Notes under the pieces: model-generated | Database searches by the model: none | Told to the model about the DNA's origin: nothing | What the model saw: only the letters and a program-made list of their open reading frames with translations | From: Nitrosomonadales bacterium | GTDB taxonomy: Bacteria; Pseudomonadota; Gammaproteobacteria; Burkholderiales; Gallionellaceae | Assembly: GCA_023259055.1 (NCBI GenBank) | Contig: JAHFQZ010000004.1 | Coordinates: 62,001-126,000 of the forward strand | Direction: 5' to 3' | DNA: 64,000 nt | Position numbers and translations under genes: made by a program | Shown: piece after piece, positions 26,662-34,563 of the stretch | How positions within the stretch are numbered: position 1 is the first letter of the stretch | Layout: every line of letters begins with the position of its first letter

Positions 26662-26969
26662 GCGAAAAAACCAAAACTCTGGATATCAAGCTTCTCGACC
26701 GGGAGCTGCGCATCGCGTGCCCCGAAGAAGAGCGCGCCGAACTGCTTGATGCAGTGGCCTATCTGGATAAAAGAATGCGCGAAATACGCGATGCCGGCAA
26801 GGTCGTCAGCGTCGAGCGTATCGCCCTGATGGCAGCACTGAATATCACCCACGAACTGCTCACCACAAAAGTGGGGCGAGGCGTTGACCTCTCCGACTTT
26901 AAGCGTAGAATGGATTCCATGCAGGCAGCGATTGACCAGGCATTAGCCGAGCAAGATACGCTGTTCTAG
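26658..26969 (+). CDS. zapA: Cell division protein ZapA
   Basis: A 103-residue Z-ring-associated protein that bundles FtsZ filaments. The N-terminal domain begins KTLDIKLLDRELRIACPEEERAELLDAVAYLDKRM (family pattern), then VVSVERIALMAALNITHELL, and the C-terminus is a coiled coil. GTG at 26658 is the start (overlapping the upstream gene). The 6S RNA gene begins directly after its stop codon, an arrangement common in proteobacteria. Confidence 0.92.
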   Translation: MSEKTKTLDIKLLDRELRIACPEEERAELLDAVAYLDKRMREIRDAGKVVSVERIALMAALNITHELLTTKVGRGVDLSDFKRRMDSMQAAIDQALAEQDTLF

Positions 26970-27151
26970 TTTGTCCCCTGCGGTGTTCGTCAGGCTCATA
27001 TATTCTTTGAACCAATAAGCTTTGCTTAAGGCCGTAACCTTTAATGCCACTGTTGTGCGCGTTCCTAGCGGATGTACCTGATGTGACTTGGAAACGGCCC
27101 TCTTGAACCCAGGTTCAAGATGCTGGGCCAACGGCACAGGCGGGGGACTCC
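26970..27151 (+). ncRNA. ssrS: 6S RNA
   Basis: The gene follows zapA directly. The 5' end GTCCCCTGCGGTGTTCG pairs with the 3' end GGCACAGGCGGGGGACTCC to form the closing stem, and the segment CTTGAACCCAGGTTCAAG followed by GGGCCAACGGCAC is the conserved 3' half seen in proteobacterial 6S RNA. About 182 nt, a normal size. 6S RNA mimics an open promoter and binds sigma-70 RNA polymerase in stationary phase. Ends are approximate. Confidence 0.88.
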
Positions 27152-27157
27152 TATTTT

Positions 27158-27183
27158 AAATGCGGCTTAGGCCGCATTTTTTT
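27158..27183 (+). terminator. Intrinsic terminator after 6S RNA
   Basis: AAATGCGGC (27158-27166) and GCCGCATTT (27171-27179) pair around a TTAG loop and run into a stretch of eight T residues (27176-27183). Confidence 0.9.
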
Positions 27184-27202
27184 ATCACAAAAAAACTTTG
27201 TC

Positions 27203-27308
27203 CACGAAATACACGAAAAGCACGAAACGATGTATACGGCGATATTCAATGTGTGAATTTTTTCGACAAAAATAGTAGTTTGATTTCATGCTTTTCGTGT
27301 ATTTCGTG
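27203..27308. repeat. Inverted pair of 9-nt-period CACGAAA triplets, locus 2
   Basis: CACGAAA at 27203, 27212 and 27221 (period 9), then TTTCATG at 27284 and TTTCGTG at 27293 and 27302 (period 9). The blocks are inverted relative to each other with about 56 nt between. It fills the gap between the 6S terminator and the EVE-domain gene, and is the same heptamer family as 6684-6822. Confidence 0.85.
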
Positions 27309-27333
27309 GACTTGCTTGTTTGTGGGGTAAACC

Positions 27334-27798
27334 ATGCGTTATTGGCTGATGAAATCCGAGCCGTCCGATTGCAGCGTCGATGACCTCGCCGCGATGCCGG
27401 AGCAAACTGTGGCTTGGTACGGCGTGCGTAACTACCAAGCGCGCAACTTCATGCGTGACCAGATGAATGTCGGCGATGGCGTGTTGTTCTATCACTCCAA
27501 CTGCAAAGAACCGGGCATCGCCGGCATTGCCAGAGTTATCAGCATCGCCTATCCCGACGCCACACAATTCAAACGCACCGGAAAATACTTCGATCCCAAG
27601 GCTACGCAGGAACAGCCGCGATGGTTCAATGTGGATGTGCAACTGGTAAAGAAAATACAGCTCATCACCATCAAGGAATTGCGACTGCATCCCGAGCTGG
27701 CGCGGATGCGCACGCTGCAGCGCGGCAACCGCCTGTCAATCACTCCGCTTGATCCGGCGGAGTGGAAATTTATTACACAGAAACTGGTACAGAACTGA
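27334..27798 (+). CDS. EVE-domain protein (thymocyte nuclear protein 1-like)
   Basis: A 154-residue single-domain protein. MRYWLMKSEPSDCSVDDL opens the PUA-like EVE fold; WYGVRNYQARNFMRDQMNVGDGVLFYHSN and GIAGIARVIS continue it, and PRWFNVDVQLV closes the core. EVE proteins bind modified bases such as 5-methylcytosine derivatives in DNA or RNA. It stands alone, without an attached nuclease. The TSUP gene starts 1 nt after its stop. Confidence 0.85.
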   Translation: MRYWLMKSEPSDCSVDDLAAMPEQTVAWYGVRNYQARNFMRDQMNVGDGVLFYHSNCKEPGIAGIARVISIAYPDATQFKRTGKYFDPKATQEQPRWFNVDVQLVKKIQLITIKELRLHPELARMRTLQRGNRLSITPLDPAEWKFITQKLVQN

Positions 27799-27799
27799 T

Positions 27800-28597
27800 A
27801 TGGACTGGTATTTAGCCTATCTCCTGCTTGGTGCATTCGTCGGCATTTTTGCCGGCATGTTCGGCATCGGCGGCGGGGCGATACTCGTGCCGGTGCTACT
27901 GTTCCTGTTCGATGCGCAACACTTCCCCGCTGATAATCTGCTGCATCTCGCGCTCGGCACGTCGATGGCAACCATCATTTTTACCTCTCTTGCCAGTTTG
28001 CGTAAACATCACCAGCACGGCGCGGTTAACTGGCGCGTGGTGCGCGACATCACGCCGGGCATCCTGATCGGCACTGCCATTGGTGCGCTGTCCGCCACCA
28101 GCGCTTCGCCGCGTTTCATGGGGATATTTTTCGCGCTGTTTGTGTATTTTGCGGCAACGCAAATCCTGCTCGACAAGCGCCCGCACGCATCGCGCCAGCT
28201 TCCCGGTGTCGCAGGCATGACGGCAACCGGAATATTTACCGGCTGGCTGAGCAGCATGGTATCCATCGGCGGCGGCACGGTAGTGGTTCCCTTCCTGTTG
28301 TGGTGCAATGTTGCGCTCAGGAATGCAATCGGCACCTCCGCCGCAATCGGTTTTCCGGTCGCGATCGGCGGTACGGCGGGCTACATCTTTACCGGCATGA
28401 ACATATCTGCTTTGCCTGACCACACCCTCGGCTTTGTCTACCTGCCCGCATTGTTCTGGGTCGCGCTCGCCAGCGTCATCACCGCGCCGCTCGGCGCGAA
28501 AGCAACGCATCGCATGAAGGTCAGCGTGCTGCGCAAGATGTTCGCCTTGCTGATGATTGCATTGGCGACCAAGTTGCTGTTCAAAGTGCTGGGTTGA
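27800..28597 (+). CDS. TSUP/TauE-SafE family membrane transporter
   Basis: A 265-residue protein with eight predicted transmembrane helices in two homologous halves: GAFVGIFAGMFGIGGGAILVPVL in half 1 and GIFTGWLSSMVSIGGGTVVVPFLL in half 2, each with the TSUP GIGGG/SIGGG motif. The start at 27800 lies directly after the EVE gene stop. Members export sulfite, sulfoacetate or other organosulfur anions; the substrate here is not evident. A second TSUP gene, more clearly linked to sulfur, lies at 52995-53777. Confidence 0.88.
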   Translation: MDWYLAYLLLGAFVGIFAGMFGIGGGAILVPVLLFLFDAQHFPADNLLHLALGTSMATIIFTSLASLRKHHQHGAVNWRVVRDITPGILIGTAIGALSATSASPRFMGIFFALFVYFAATQILLDKRPHASRQLPGVAGMTATGIFTGWLSSMVSIGGGTVVVPFLLWCNVALRNAIGTSAAIGFPVAIGGTAGYIFTGMNISALPDHTLGFVYLPALFWVALASVITAPLGAKATHRMKVSVLRKMFALLMIALATKLLFKVLG

Positions 28598-28668
28598 TTC
28601 GCAGAAACCACATAGCTTGTCTGTTCTGATCTCGCCGGTTACTAACCAGATAGATGACATAATTCGCC

Positions 28669-30672
28669 ATGGTTTCCATTTCACAAAAAGATTCCTTGCT
28701 GTCCGGCAAGGAACACGAGAGCACGCAATCATGGCTTGCTGCGCTGGCGGCGACCTTTGCACCCGCAGAAGTCGAGGTGATACGCCAGGCCTGTGAATTG
28801 GCCGAACCTCTCTACGCCGGGCAAGTCGAGCTGACGGGCACACCGCTGATGCGCCACGCACTCGGCGCAGCTTCGATCCTGGCCGACATGAACATGGATT
28901 ACGAGACGGTTGCCGCTACCGTCCTGCACGCAGTGCCCGAGTATCTGGGTGACTGGGCTGAAACACTGGAAACGCGTTTCGGCTCCAATGTGAAGATGCT
29001 GGTTGAAGGCATTTCGCGCATGGAACAGATCCAGCAATTCAGCGAGATGCCCAGCCATGGCAAAAAGGATAAGGACGAAGCCGCGCAGCAGATCGAAAGC
29101 CTGCGCAAGATGTTGCTGGCGATGGTGCAGGATATCCGCGTGGTGCTGATCAAGCTGGCCGAGCGCACCCAGACCCTGCGTTGCCTTTCGGGCGCGGACG
29201 AAGACCAGCAGAAGCTGATCGCGCGTGAGACCCACAGCATCTTTGCTCCGCTCGCCAACCGCCTTGGCGTGTGGCAACTCAAGTGGGAACTGGAAGACCT
29301 TTCCGTGCGCTATCTGGAGCCGGAGCTGTACAAAAAAGTCGCAAAGCTGCTGGATGAGCGCAGGGTAGACCGCGAGCAATATATCGCCGATGTGGTGTCC
29401 CGATTGAAGCAGGCGCTGAGTGCGGCTGGTGTCCCCGCCGAAGTGACAGGACGGCCCAAACACATCTACAGCATCATCAACAAGATGAAGCGCAAGCAGG
29501 TGGAGTTCGGCGAGCTCTACGACGTGCGCGCGGTACGGATACTCGTTGACGACAGCTTGGCCGATGGCAGCTCGGTTGATGGCATCAGGGCCTGCTACAC
29601 CGCGCTCGGGCTGGTGCATGAGTTATGGCCGCCGATCGAAAGCGAGTTCGACGATTACATCGCGCACCCCAAGAGCAACAACTACCGCTCGCTGCATACC
29701 GCCGTGATCGGCCCGCGCGGTTTGGCGCTCGAAGTACAGATACGCACCCGTGAGATGCATCAGCATTCCGAACTCGGCGTCGCTGCGCACTGGCGCTACA
29801 AGGAAGGCAGAAAGACTGACACCGGATTCGACGAAAAGATCGCTTGGCTGCGCCAGATACTGGAATGGAAAGAAGAGTTGGCCGGCAAGGGTGAACTGCA
29901 GGAACAATTCAAGAATGAATTGTTCCACGACCAGGTCTACGTGCTCACCCCGCAAGGCAAAGTGATCGACCTGCCTAAGGGCGCGACCCCGGTAGATTTC
30001 GCCTACTCGCTGCATACCGATCTGGGGCACCGCACGCGCGGCGCGAAGGTAGACGGCAGCATCGTCCCGCTCAACTACAAATTGCAGAACGGCCAGCGCG
30101 TCGAAATCCTCACCGTCAAACAAGGCACGCCGAGCCGCGACTGGATCAATCCTTCGCTCGGTTTTCTGCAAAGCTCGAGCGCCCGCGCCAAGGTACGCGC
30201 CTGGTTCAGAAGCCAGAACTATGACGAAAGCGTCACTCAGGGGAGGGGGCAACTGGACCGAGAACTGCACCGGCTGGGCATCACCTCGATCAATCAGGAA
30301 AAGCTCGCTCAGCGGATGCACTTCAACAAGCTGGACGACCTACTCGCCGCAATCGGGCGCAACGAAATCACGCTGCATCGCATTGCCGTCGCGATCCAGG
30401 AAGAGCTGCCCACCAAGGTGATAGAACTCGCAAAACCAAAGGCATTCCGCCCCCCGGCCGAACGCACCACAAAGGCAGACATCACCGTCGGCGGCGTGAA
30501 CAACCTGATGACCCGGCTCGCCAAATGCTGTAACCCGGTGCAGGGGGATGCGATCGTCGGCTACGTCACGCGCGACCGGGGCATCACGATACATCGCGAA
30601 GATTGTGCGTTCATGCTGCACCTGACGGAGAGCAGACGTGACCGCATACTGACTGCCCAGTGGGGTGAATAA
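28669..30672 (+). CDS. relA: (p)ppGpp synthetase RelA, lacking a C-terminal ACT domain
   Basis: A 667-residue RelA/SpoT homologue. The N-terminal HD hydrolase region has lost its metal motif (LHAVPEYL where SpoT has LHDTxED), marking it as synthetase-only. The synthetase domain has KHIYSIINKMKRK, YDVRAVRILV and the RelA-type acidic signature EFDDYIAHPKSNNYRSLHT. TGS domain at about 405-465 (VYVLTPQGKVIDLPKGATPVDFAY). The zinc-finger/CC region (AKCCNPVQGDAIVGYVTRDRGITIHR) is present, but the protein stops about 20 residues later, where E. coli RelA continues with an ACT/RRM domain. No continuation is seen in the next 100 nt. Confidence 0.93.
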   Translation: MVSISQKDSLLSGKEHESTQSWLAALAATFAPAEVEVIRQACELAEPLYAGQVELTGTPLMRHALGAASILADMNMDYETVAATVLHAVPEYLGDWAETLETRFGSNVKMLVEGISRMEQIQQFSEMPSHGKKDKDEAAQQIESLRKMLLAMVQDIRVVLIKLAERTQTLRCLSGADEDQQKLIARETHSIFAPLANRLGVWQLKWELEDLSVRYLEPELYKKVAKLLDERRVDREQYIADVVSRLKQALSAAGVPAEVTGRPKHIYSIINKMKRKQVEFGELYDVRAVRILVDDSLADGSSVDGIRACYTALGLVHELWPPIESEFDDYIAHPKSNNYRSLHTAVIGPRGLALEVQIRTREMHQHSELGVAAHWRYKEGRKTDTGFDEKIAWLRQILEWKEELAGKGELQEQFKNELFHDQVYVLTPQGKVIDLPKGATPVDFAYSLHTDLGHRTRGAKVDGSIVPLNYKLQNGQRVEILTVKQGTPSRDWINPSLGFLQSSSARAKVRAWFRSQNYDESVTQGRGQLDRELHRLGITSINQEKLAQRMHFNKLDDLLAAIGRNEITLHRIAVAIQEELPTKVIELAKPKAFRPPAERTTKADITVGGVNNLMTRLAKCCNPVQGDAIVGYVTRDRGITIHREDCAFMLHLTESRRDRILTAQWGE

Positions 30673-30772
30673 AATGTAGTAGCAGTGAGCGAACCAAAAA
30701 GTGCCCCGGATTCCATTGCATTCCATCCGGGCTACGCACTATTAACGTCGACAAAAATCAGGAAGGATTTTT

Positions 30773-31285
30773 ATGCGTAAAATATTTTGTGTGCTGTTGT
30801 CTGTAACTATGGTTCTGAGTGGCGATGCCTTGGGCGGCACACCGACCGCGACTGCCAAAGTGGCGAAGGCAAAAAAGTGCTTGTTCCCGAAGTCCAGGAA
30901 ACGCGCTCCAACCTGGGTCTGTGATGCAAAAGTCGATGGCCTGGCGGTGACGGCAGTGGGTTCGGCTGCCAAGTCCGGTGCGGGTATTTCGTTTATGGAG
31001 CAGATGGCCGCTGCCGATGCGCGCACCCATCTTGCCCAGAATCTGAGCGGATCAGTTCAGAAAAATATTGCCGGAAGCACAAACGCGGCTAACAAGGGCA
31101 CGGCTGACCGTGATAGCGCTTTGATAACCAGGATAACCAATGAATCGTTGCAGGGCACAAAGGTTATGAAAAAGGCCTACAGCCCGAATGGCACACTGTA
31201 TGTGCTGGTTGGCCTTGATGAAGCAAGCGCGAAAAAGCTGAATGAGTCCATTGCTGCGGATTATCTGCAACAAAAGAGCAAGTGA
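30773..31285 (+). CDS. LPP20-like secreted protein
   Basis: A 170-residue protein with a signal peptide (MRKIFCVLLSVTMVLSGDALGG) but no lipobox. The mature part contains APTWVCDAKVDGLAVTAVGSAAKSGAG followed by MEQMAAADARTHLAQNLSGSVQ, the pattern of LPP20-family envelope proteins (PxWV, GxA, AxxxAR). Two cysteines (KKCLFP and WVCD) could form a disulfide. Expression signals: GGAAGGA before the ATG. It precedes an FGE-like gene by 200 nt; function is unknown. Confidence 0.65.
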   Translation: MRKIFCVLLSVTMVLSGDALGGTPTATAKVAKAKKCLFPKSRKRAPTWVCDAKVDGLAVTAVGSAAKSGAGISFMEQMAAADARTHLAQNLSGSVQKNIAGSTNAANKGTADRDSALITRITNESLQGTKVMKKAYSPNGTLYVLVGLDEASAKKLNESIAADYLQQKSK

Positions 31286-31485
31286 ACATCGTTAAAATAT
31301 ATACAATCCACGGCCTGCCCTAATCTTAATGTGTGTGCGACGTGGCATGGTTGTTCACAAGTAAGGCGAAGCCGACCATGAGGTCGAGGTCACGGGCTAG
31401 TTGTTTTGGACTATATCTATTTTATTGGACAGGGTGTAGCTTTTCTCAGATACGCGGATACGGTTGTTAACTTGGGGAGGGTGAA

Positions 31486-32424
31486 ATGCACATATTTATT
31501 TTGATGACGCTTCTGGCAGCGATGAGCAGTAGTGCATTGGCGGAGCAGGCCGGAGACGAAATGATTCCGGGTGATTTGTTTAAGGACTGCGCGGACTGCC
31601 CCGAGATGGTCATCATTCCCTCTGGAACCTACAAGAGGGGTTGGTCGAAGAACCCCGTCACCATCAGCCACGCCTTTGCATTGAGCAAGACCGAAGTCAC
31701 GCAAGGCCAATGGCGTTCGGTGATGGGCAACAACCCCAGCGACTCTAGAAATTGCGGCGACGATTGTCCGATGGAGAATGTGAGTTGGAATGATGCCCAG
31801 GAATTCATTCATAAACTCAACGCCAAGACCGGCAAACAATACCGGCTGCCGAGTGAAGCTGAATGGGAATACGCATGTCGCGCAGGAGTGCGGCAGGAAT
31901 ACTGCGGCAGCGACAATCTGGACAGCGTTGGCTGGTCTGAAAGCAACAGCGGACGTTCTACACACCCAGTAGGCCGCAAACAAGCGAATGCATGGGGTTT
32001 GTACGACATGAGTGGCAACGTGTGGGAATTGGTAGAGGACACATATTCCGAGAACGAGTTCGGCGCACCGACGGATGGAAGTGCTAGACAAGGGAAAGAC
32101 GATAGGCGCGCGGCGCGCGGCGGCTCGTGGAACGTCCATCCAAAAAACATGACTCCGAACAAAAGCAAGGCGGTTAAACCTGCGAGCCGGGACGATGACG
32201 TCGGTTTTCGCATCGCTAGGATGCTAGGCGCACCCTCAACTGAACCGGCATCATATGCTCCCTCAACTGTGCCGGTTGTTGCTTTGCCATCATCAAATAC
32301 ATTACCTACCCAAAGCGAAAGTGCGGCCAACAAATTAAGGACTTTGGATAAGCTCTATAGGGAAGGCGTTATCAATCAAAAGGATTTTGAAACCAAGAAG
32401 CAAGAGATTCTAAAATCAATGTGA
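31486..32424 (+). CDS. Formylglycine-generating-enzyme-like protein with C-terminal SHOCT domain
   Basis: A 312-residue exported protein: signal peptide (residues 1-20), SUMF1/FGE fold at about 35-245 with MVIIPSGTYKRG, SKTEVTQGQWRSVMG, PMENVSWNDAQEFIHKLN, YRLPSEAEWEYACRAG, GLYDMSGNVWELVEDTY, RGGSW and VGFRIAR, then a Pro/Ser-rich linker and a SHOCT motif (LRTLDKLYREGVINQKDFE) at the end. The paired copper-binding cysteines of true FGE are not evident, so it may be a carbohydrate- or peptide-binding relative rather than a sulfatase activator. No sulfatase gene is nearby. Confidence 0.82.
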   Translation: MHIFILMTLLAAMSSSALAEQAGDEMIPGDLFKDCADCPEMVIIPSGTYKRGWSKNPVTISHAFALSKTEVTQGQWRSVMGNNPSDSRNCGDDCPMENVSWNDAQEFIHKLNAKTGKQYRLPSEAEWEYACRAGVRQEYCGSDNLDSVGWSESNSGRSTHPVGRKQANAWGLYDMSGNVWELVEDTYSENEFGAPTDGSARQGKDDRRAARGGSWNVHPKNMTPNKSKAVKPASRDDDVGFRIARMLGAPSTEPASYAPSTVPVVALPSSNTLPTQSESAANKLRTLDKLYREGVINQKDFETKKQEILKSM

Positions 32425-32475
32425 TCTAAACATAGGTAATGCAGAAGCCGTAGGGCCCAATCGTTATTGCGCCAA

Positions 32476-33030
32476 ATGAAAACATCTCACATGAGCTGGA
32501 ACATGGTTACTTACGAGGAAATTCGGCAGCTACCTGTGCCTGAAAAGTTGTTCTCTTATGCAGATTCCTACTTGACTGCGGCAACCACTTTTTGTCGGCA
32601 GATGGCAATGGATAATAATTCTTGCACTTGGTCAAATGGGGCGGTAGTCCTGATGCTCTCAGCACATTCTGTTGAACTATTTCTTAAGGCCGCAATTCTT
32701 CAAAGGAACCCAACCGCAGATGTCTGGGCGCGCAAACACAACCTTGAGAATCTTGTATCAGACTTCTATTCATGTTTTGTTGACCCGGCATTTGAATGGG
32801 ATATTCCATTCAAAACGGAGTACCCGTTAGACTTGGACGAGGCGGAAATTTCTGCACTTAAAGCAGGAAAGACACAGCCCAGCATCCTATATCGCTACCC
32901 CGTAGGAAAGGAAGGTACAGAATGGCAGGGAGCATATGGCTTCGAGCCGAATTCCTTTCTACTGCTGCTTGACGGCGTAAAGACTGATTTCGCTAGAATC
33001 CGCTCACTGCTGGCGGCCTCAGCAAGGTAG
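32476..33030 (+). CDS. HEPN-like protein of unknown function
   Basis: About 184 residues. It is not a firmly recognised family, but AHSVELFLKAAIL followed some 25 residues later by KHNLENLVSDFYSCF has the helical layout of HEPN domains (ELxLKA...HxL). HEPN proteins are often RNases or substrate-binding partners in toxin-antitoxin or defence loci; the RX4-6H catalytic motif is not clear here. Starts at 32476, 32491 and 32503 are all possible. It seems to be a lone gene with a lower GC look than its neighbours, which could indicate transfer. Confidence 0.5.
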   Translation: MKTSHMSWNMVTYEEIRQLPVPEKLFSYADSYLTAATTFCRQMAMDNNSCTWSNGAVVLMLSAHSVELFLKAAILQRNPTADVWARKHNLENLVSDFYSCFVDPAFEWDIPFKTEYPLDLDEAEISALKAGKTQPSILYRYPVGKEGTEWQGAYGFEPNSFLLLLDGVKTDFARIRSLLAASAR

Positions 33031-33185
33031 GAAGGGTATCGCTTCGCTCGGCCCGATCTGCGAACTTTGTAGCGCGCGACGAATTTGACGATGGAGGATG
33101 AACAGGGACGTCCCGAAACTTACCGGATACGTTCGCGCCTCGAATTTTTTAATTGCGCAGTAGAAAGATTAATTGATTCGTAACC

Positions 33186-33728
33186 TCACGCCCGCACCGG
33201 TTCGAAGATCGCATCCAGGTTCAGGTCGTCGCAGTAATCGAGGAAATTGCCTCTCAGGGTAGAGATATGCGTGCCAGCCGGGATGCCCACCGTCATGGTG
33301 ACGGAGAACATGGGCGTGCCGGTGTGCGGTGCCGGATAGGTATCGGTCTCCAGTTCTTCGATGTTGATGCCGTTGCGGGAGAAGAAAGCGGACAGGCTGT
33401 GCACGATGCCGGGATGATCCATGGCCACCACTTCCACGCTGTAAGGAGCCGCCTGTGTCCGCCCCCGTTTGCGGGTCCGATTGTGGATGATGGTCAGGCC
33501 AAGCTTGCCGCCCAGGGCATCCATCTGCCCTTCGAGTTTGGACAGTGCATTCCACGGCCCGGAGATCAGCATGATGAGGGCGAACTGCCCACCCAGTACG
33601 GCCATGCGACTTTCCTCAATATTGCATCCGCTCTCGCTGATCTTGCTGGAAAGCTGGTCGACAAGACCGACTTTGTCTTCACCCGAGGCGGTGATCATCA
33701 GGTATTCGCTTTGGGAATCTGTATTCAT
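33186..33728 (-). CDS. Tandem ACT-domain protein, GcvR-like
   Basis: A 180-residue protein made of two ACT domains: YLMITASGEDKVGLVDQLSSKI at residues 9-80 and YSVEVVAMDHPGIVHSLSAFF at about 95-175. This is the layout of GcvR, the glycine cleavage system repressor that works through protein contacts, not by binding DNA itself. It lies 106 nt downstream of livF on the same strand. A role in amino-acid sensing is likely, but no gcv gene is in the window. Confidence 0.82.
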   Translation of the reverse strand: MNTDSQSEYLMITASGEDKVGLVDQLSSKISESGCNIEESRMAVLGGQFALIMLISGPWNALSKLEGQMDALGGKLGLTIIHNRTRKRGRTQAAPYSVEVVAMDHPGIVHSLSAFFSRNGINIEELETDTYPAPHTGTPMFSVTMTVGIPAGTHISTLRGNFLDYCDDLNLDAIFEPVRA

Positions 33729-33834
33729 GGTTCGTTGAAGTTCAGGAGTTATGTCAGATTGCAGTTCGGTTCATCGGCATTGTAGCGGAAGCGGGATCGT
33801 ATTGCGGAAAAGCGAAGTGCCTCCCGCTATATGC

Positions 33835-34563
33835 CTAACCCCCAAGATACGCCCGCTGTACCGCATCGCTGCCCAGCAGTTCGTTCGCAGCACCCGACAA
33901 GGTGATCGCGCCGCTTTCCATCACGTAGCCACGCTGTGCAGCTTGAAGGGCGAGCCTGGCGTTTTGTTCGACCAGCAGGATGCTCATGCCTTGTGCGGCG
34001 ATATCGCGGATGGTTTCGAATATCTTTTGCACCATCAGCGGCGCGAGTCCCATGCTTGGTTCGTCGAGCATCAGCAGGCGAGGGCGGCTCATCAGCGCGC
34101 GCGCCATCGCGACCATTTGCTGTTCGCCGCCGGAGAGCGTTCCGGCCAGCTGGCCTTTCCGTTCGGCGAGGCGCGGGAAGAGTTCGTACATGCGCGCAAG
34201 GTCGGCGGCGATTTCGTTTTTGTTGCTGCGGCTGTATGCGCCCATTTGCAGATTTTCTGTCACCGTCATGCGCGCAAATACGCCGCGCCCTTCCGGCACG
34301 AGGGCGATGCCCATGGCGGCACGCTGGTGAGCCGCAACATCTTTCAGGTTTTTTCCGTCGTAGTGGATTTGTCCGCTTGCGGGATGGTGTAGCCCTGCCA
34401 GGGTTTTCAACATGGTGGTTTTGCCAGCGCCGTTGCTCCCGATCAGCGCGACCAGTTCGCCCGGGGCGATGTGCAGGGCTATGCCTTTTATGGCCTGGAT
34501 GCCGCCGTAGGAGACTTTCAGGTCGCGGACTTCGAGCAATGGAGTAGGGTTGATTTTATACAT
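33835..34563 (-). CDS. livF: Branched-chain amino acid ABC transporter ATPase LivF
   Basis: A 242-residue ATPase with Walker A GSNGAGKTT, the LivF-type ALVPEGRGVFARMTVTENL, signature LSGGEQQMVAMARAL, Walker B LLMLDEPSMGLAP and H-loop LLVEQNA. ATG at 34563 is preferred over 34572. It overlaps the 3' end of livG by 8 nt and is the last gene of the liv operon. Confidence 0.95.
   Translation of the reverse strand: MYKINPTPLLEVRDLKVSYGGIQAIKGIALHIAPGELVALIGSNGAGKTTMLKTLAGLHHPASGQIHYDGKNLKDVAAHQRAAMGIALVPEGRGVFARMTVTENLQMGAYSRSNKNEIAADLARMYELFPRLAERKGQLAGTLSGGEQQMVAMARALMSRPRLLMLDEPSMGLAPLMVQKIFETIRDIAAQGMSILLVEQNARLALQAAQRGYVMESGAITLSGAANELLGSDAVQRAYLGG

Noticed and set aside
30673-30772. Possible frameshifted ACT domain after relA
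   Set aside because: The 100 nt after the stop do not encode recognisable ACT sequence in any frame.
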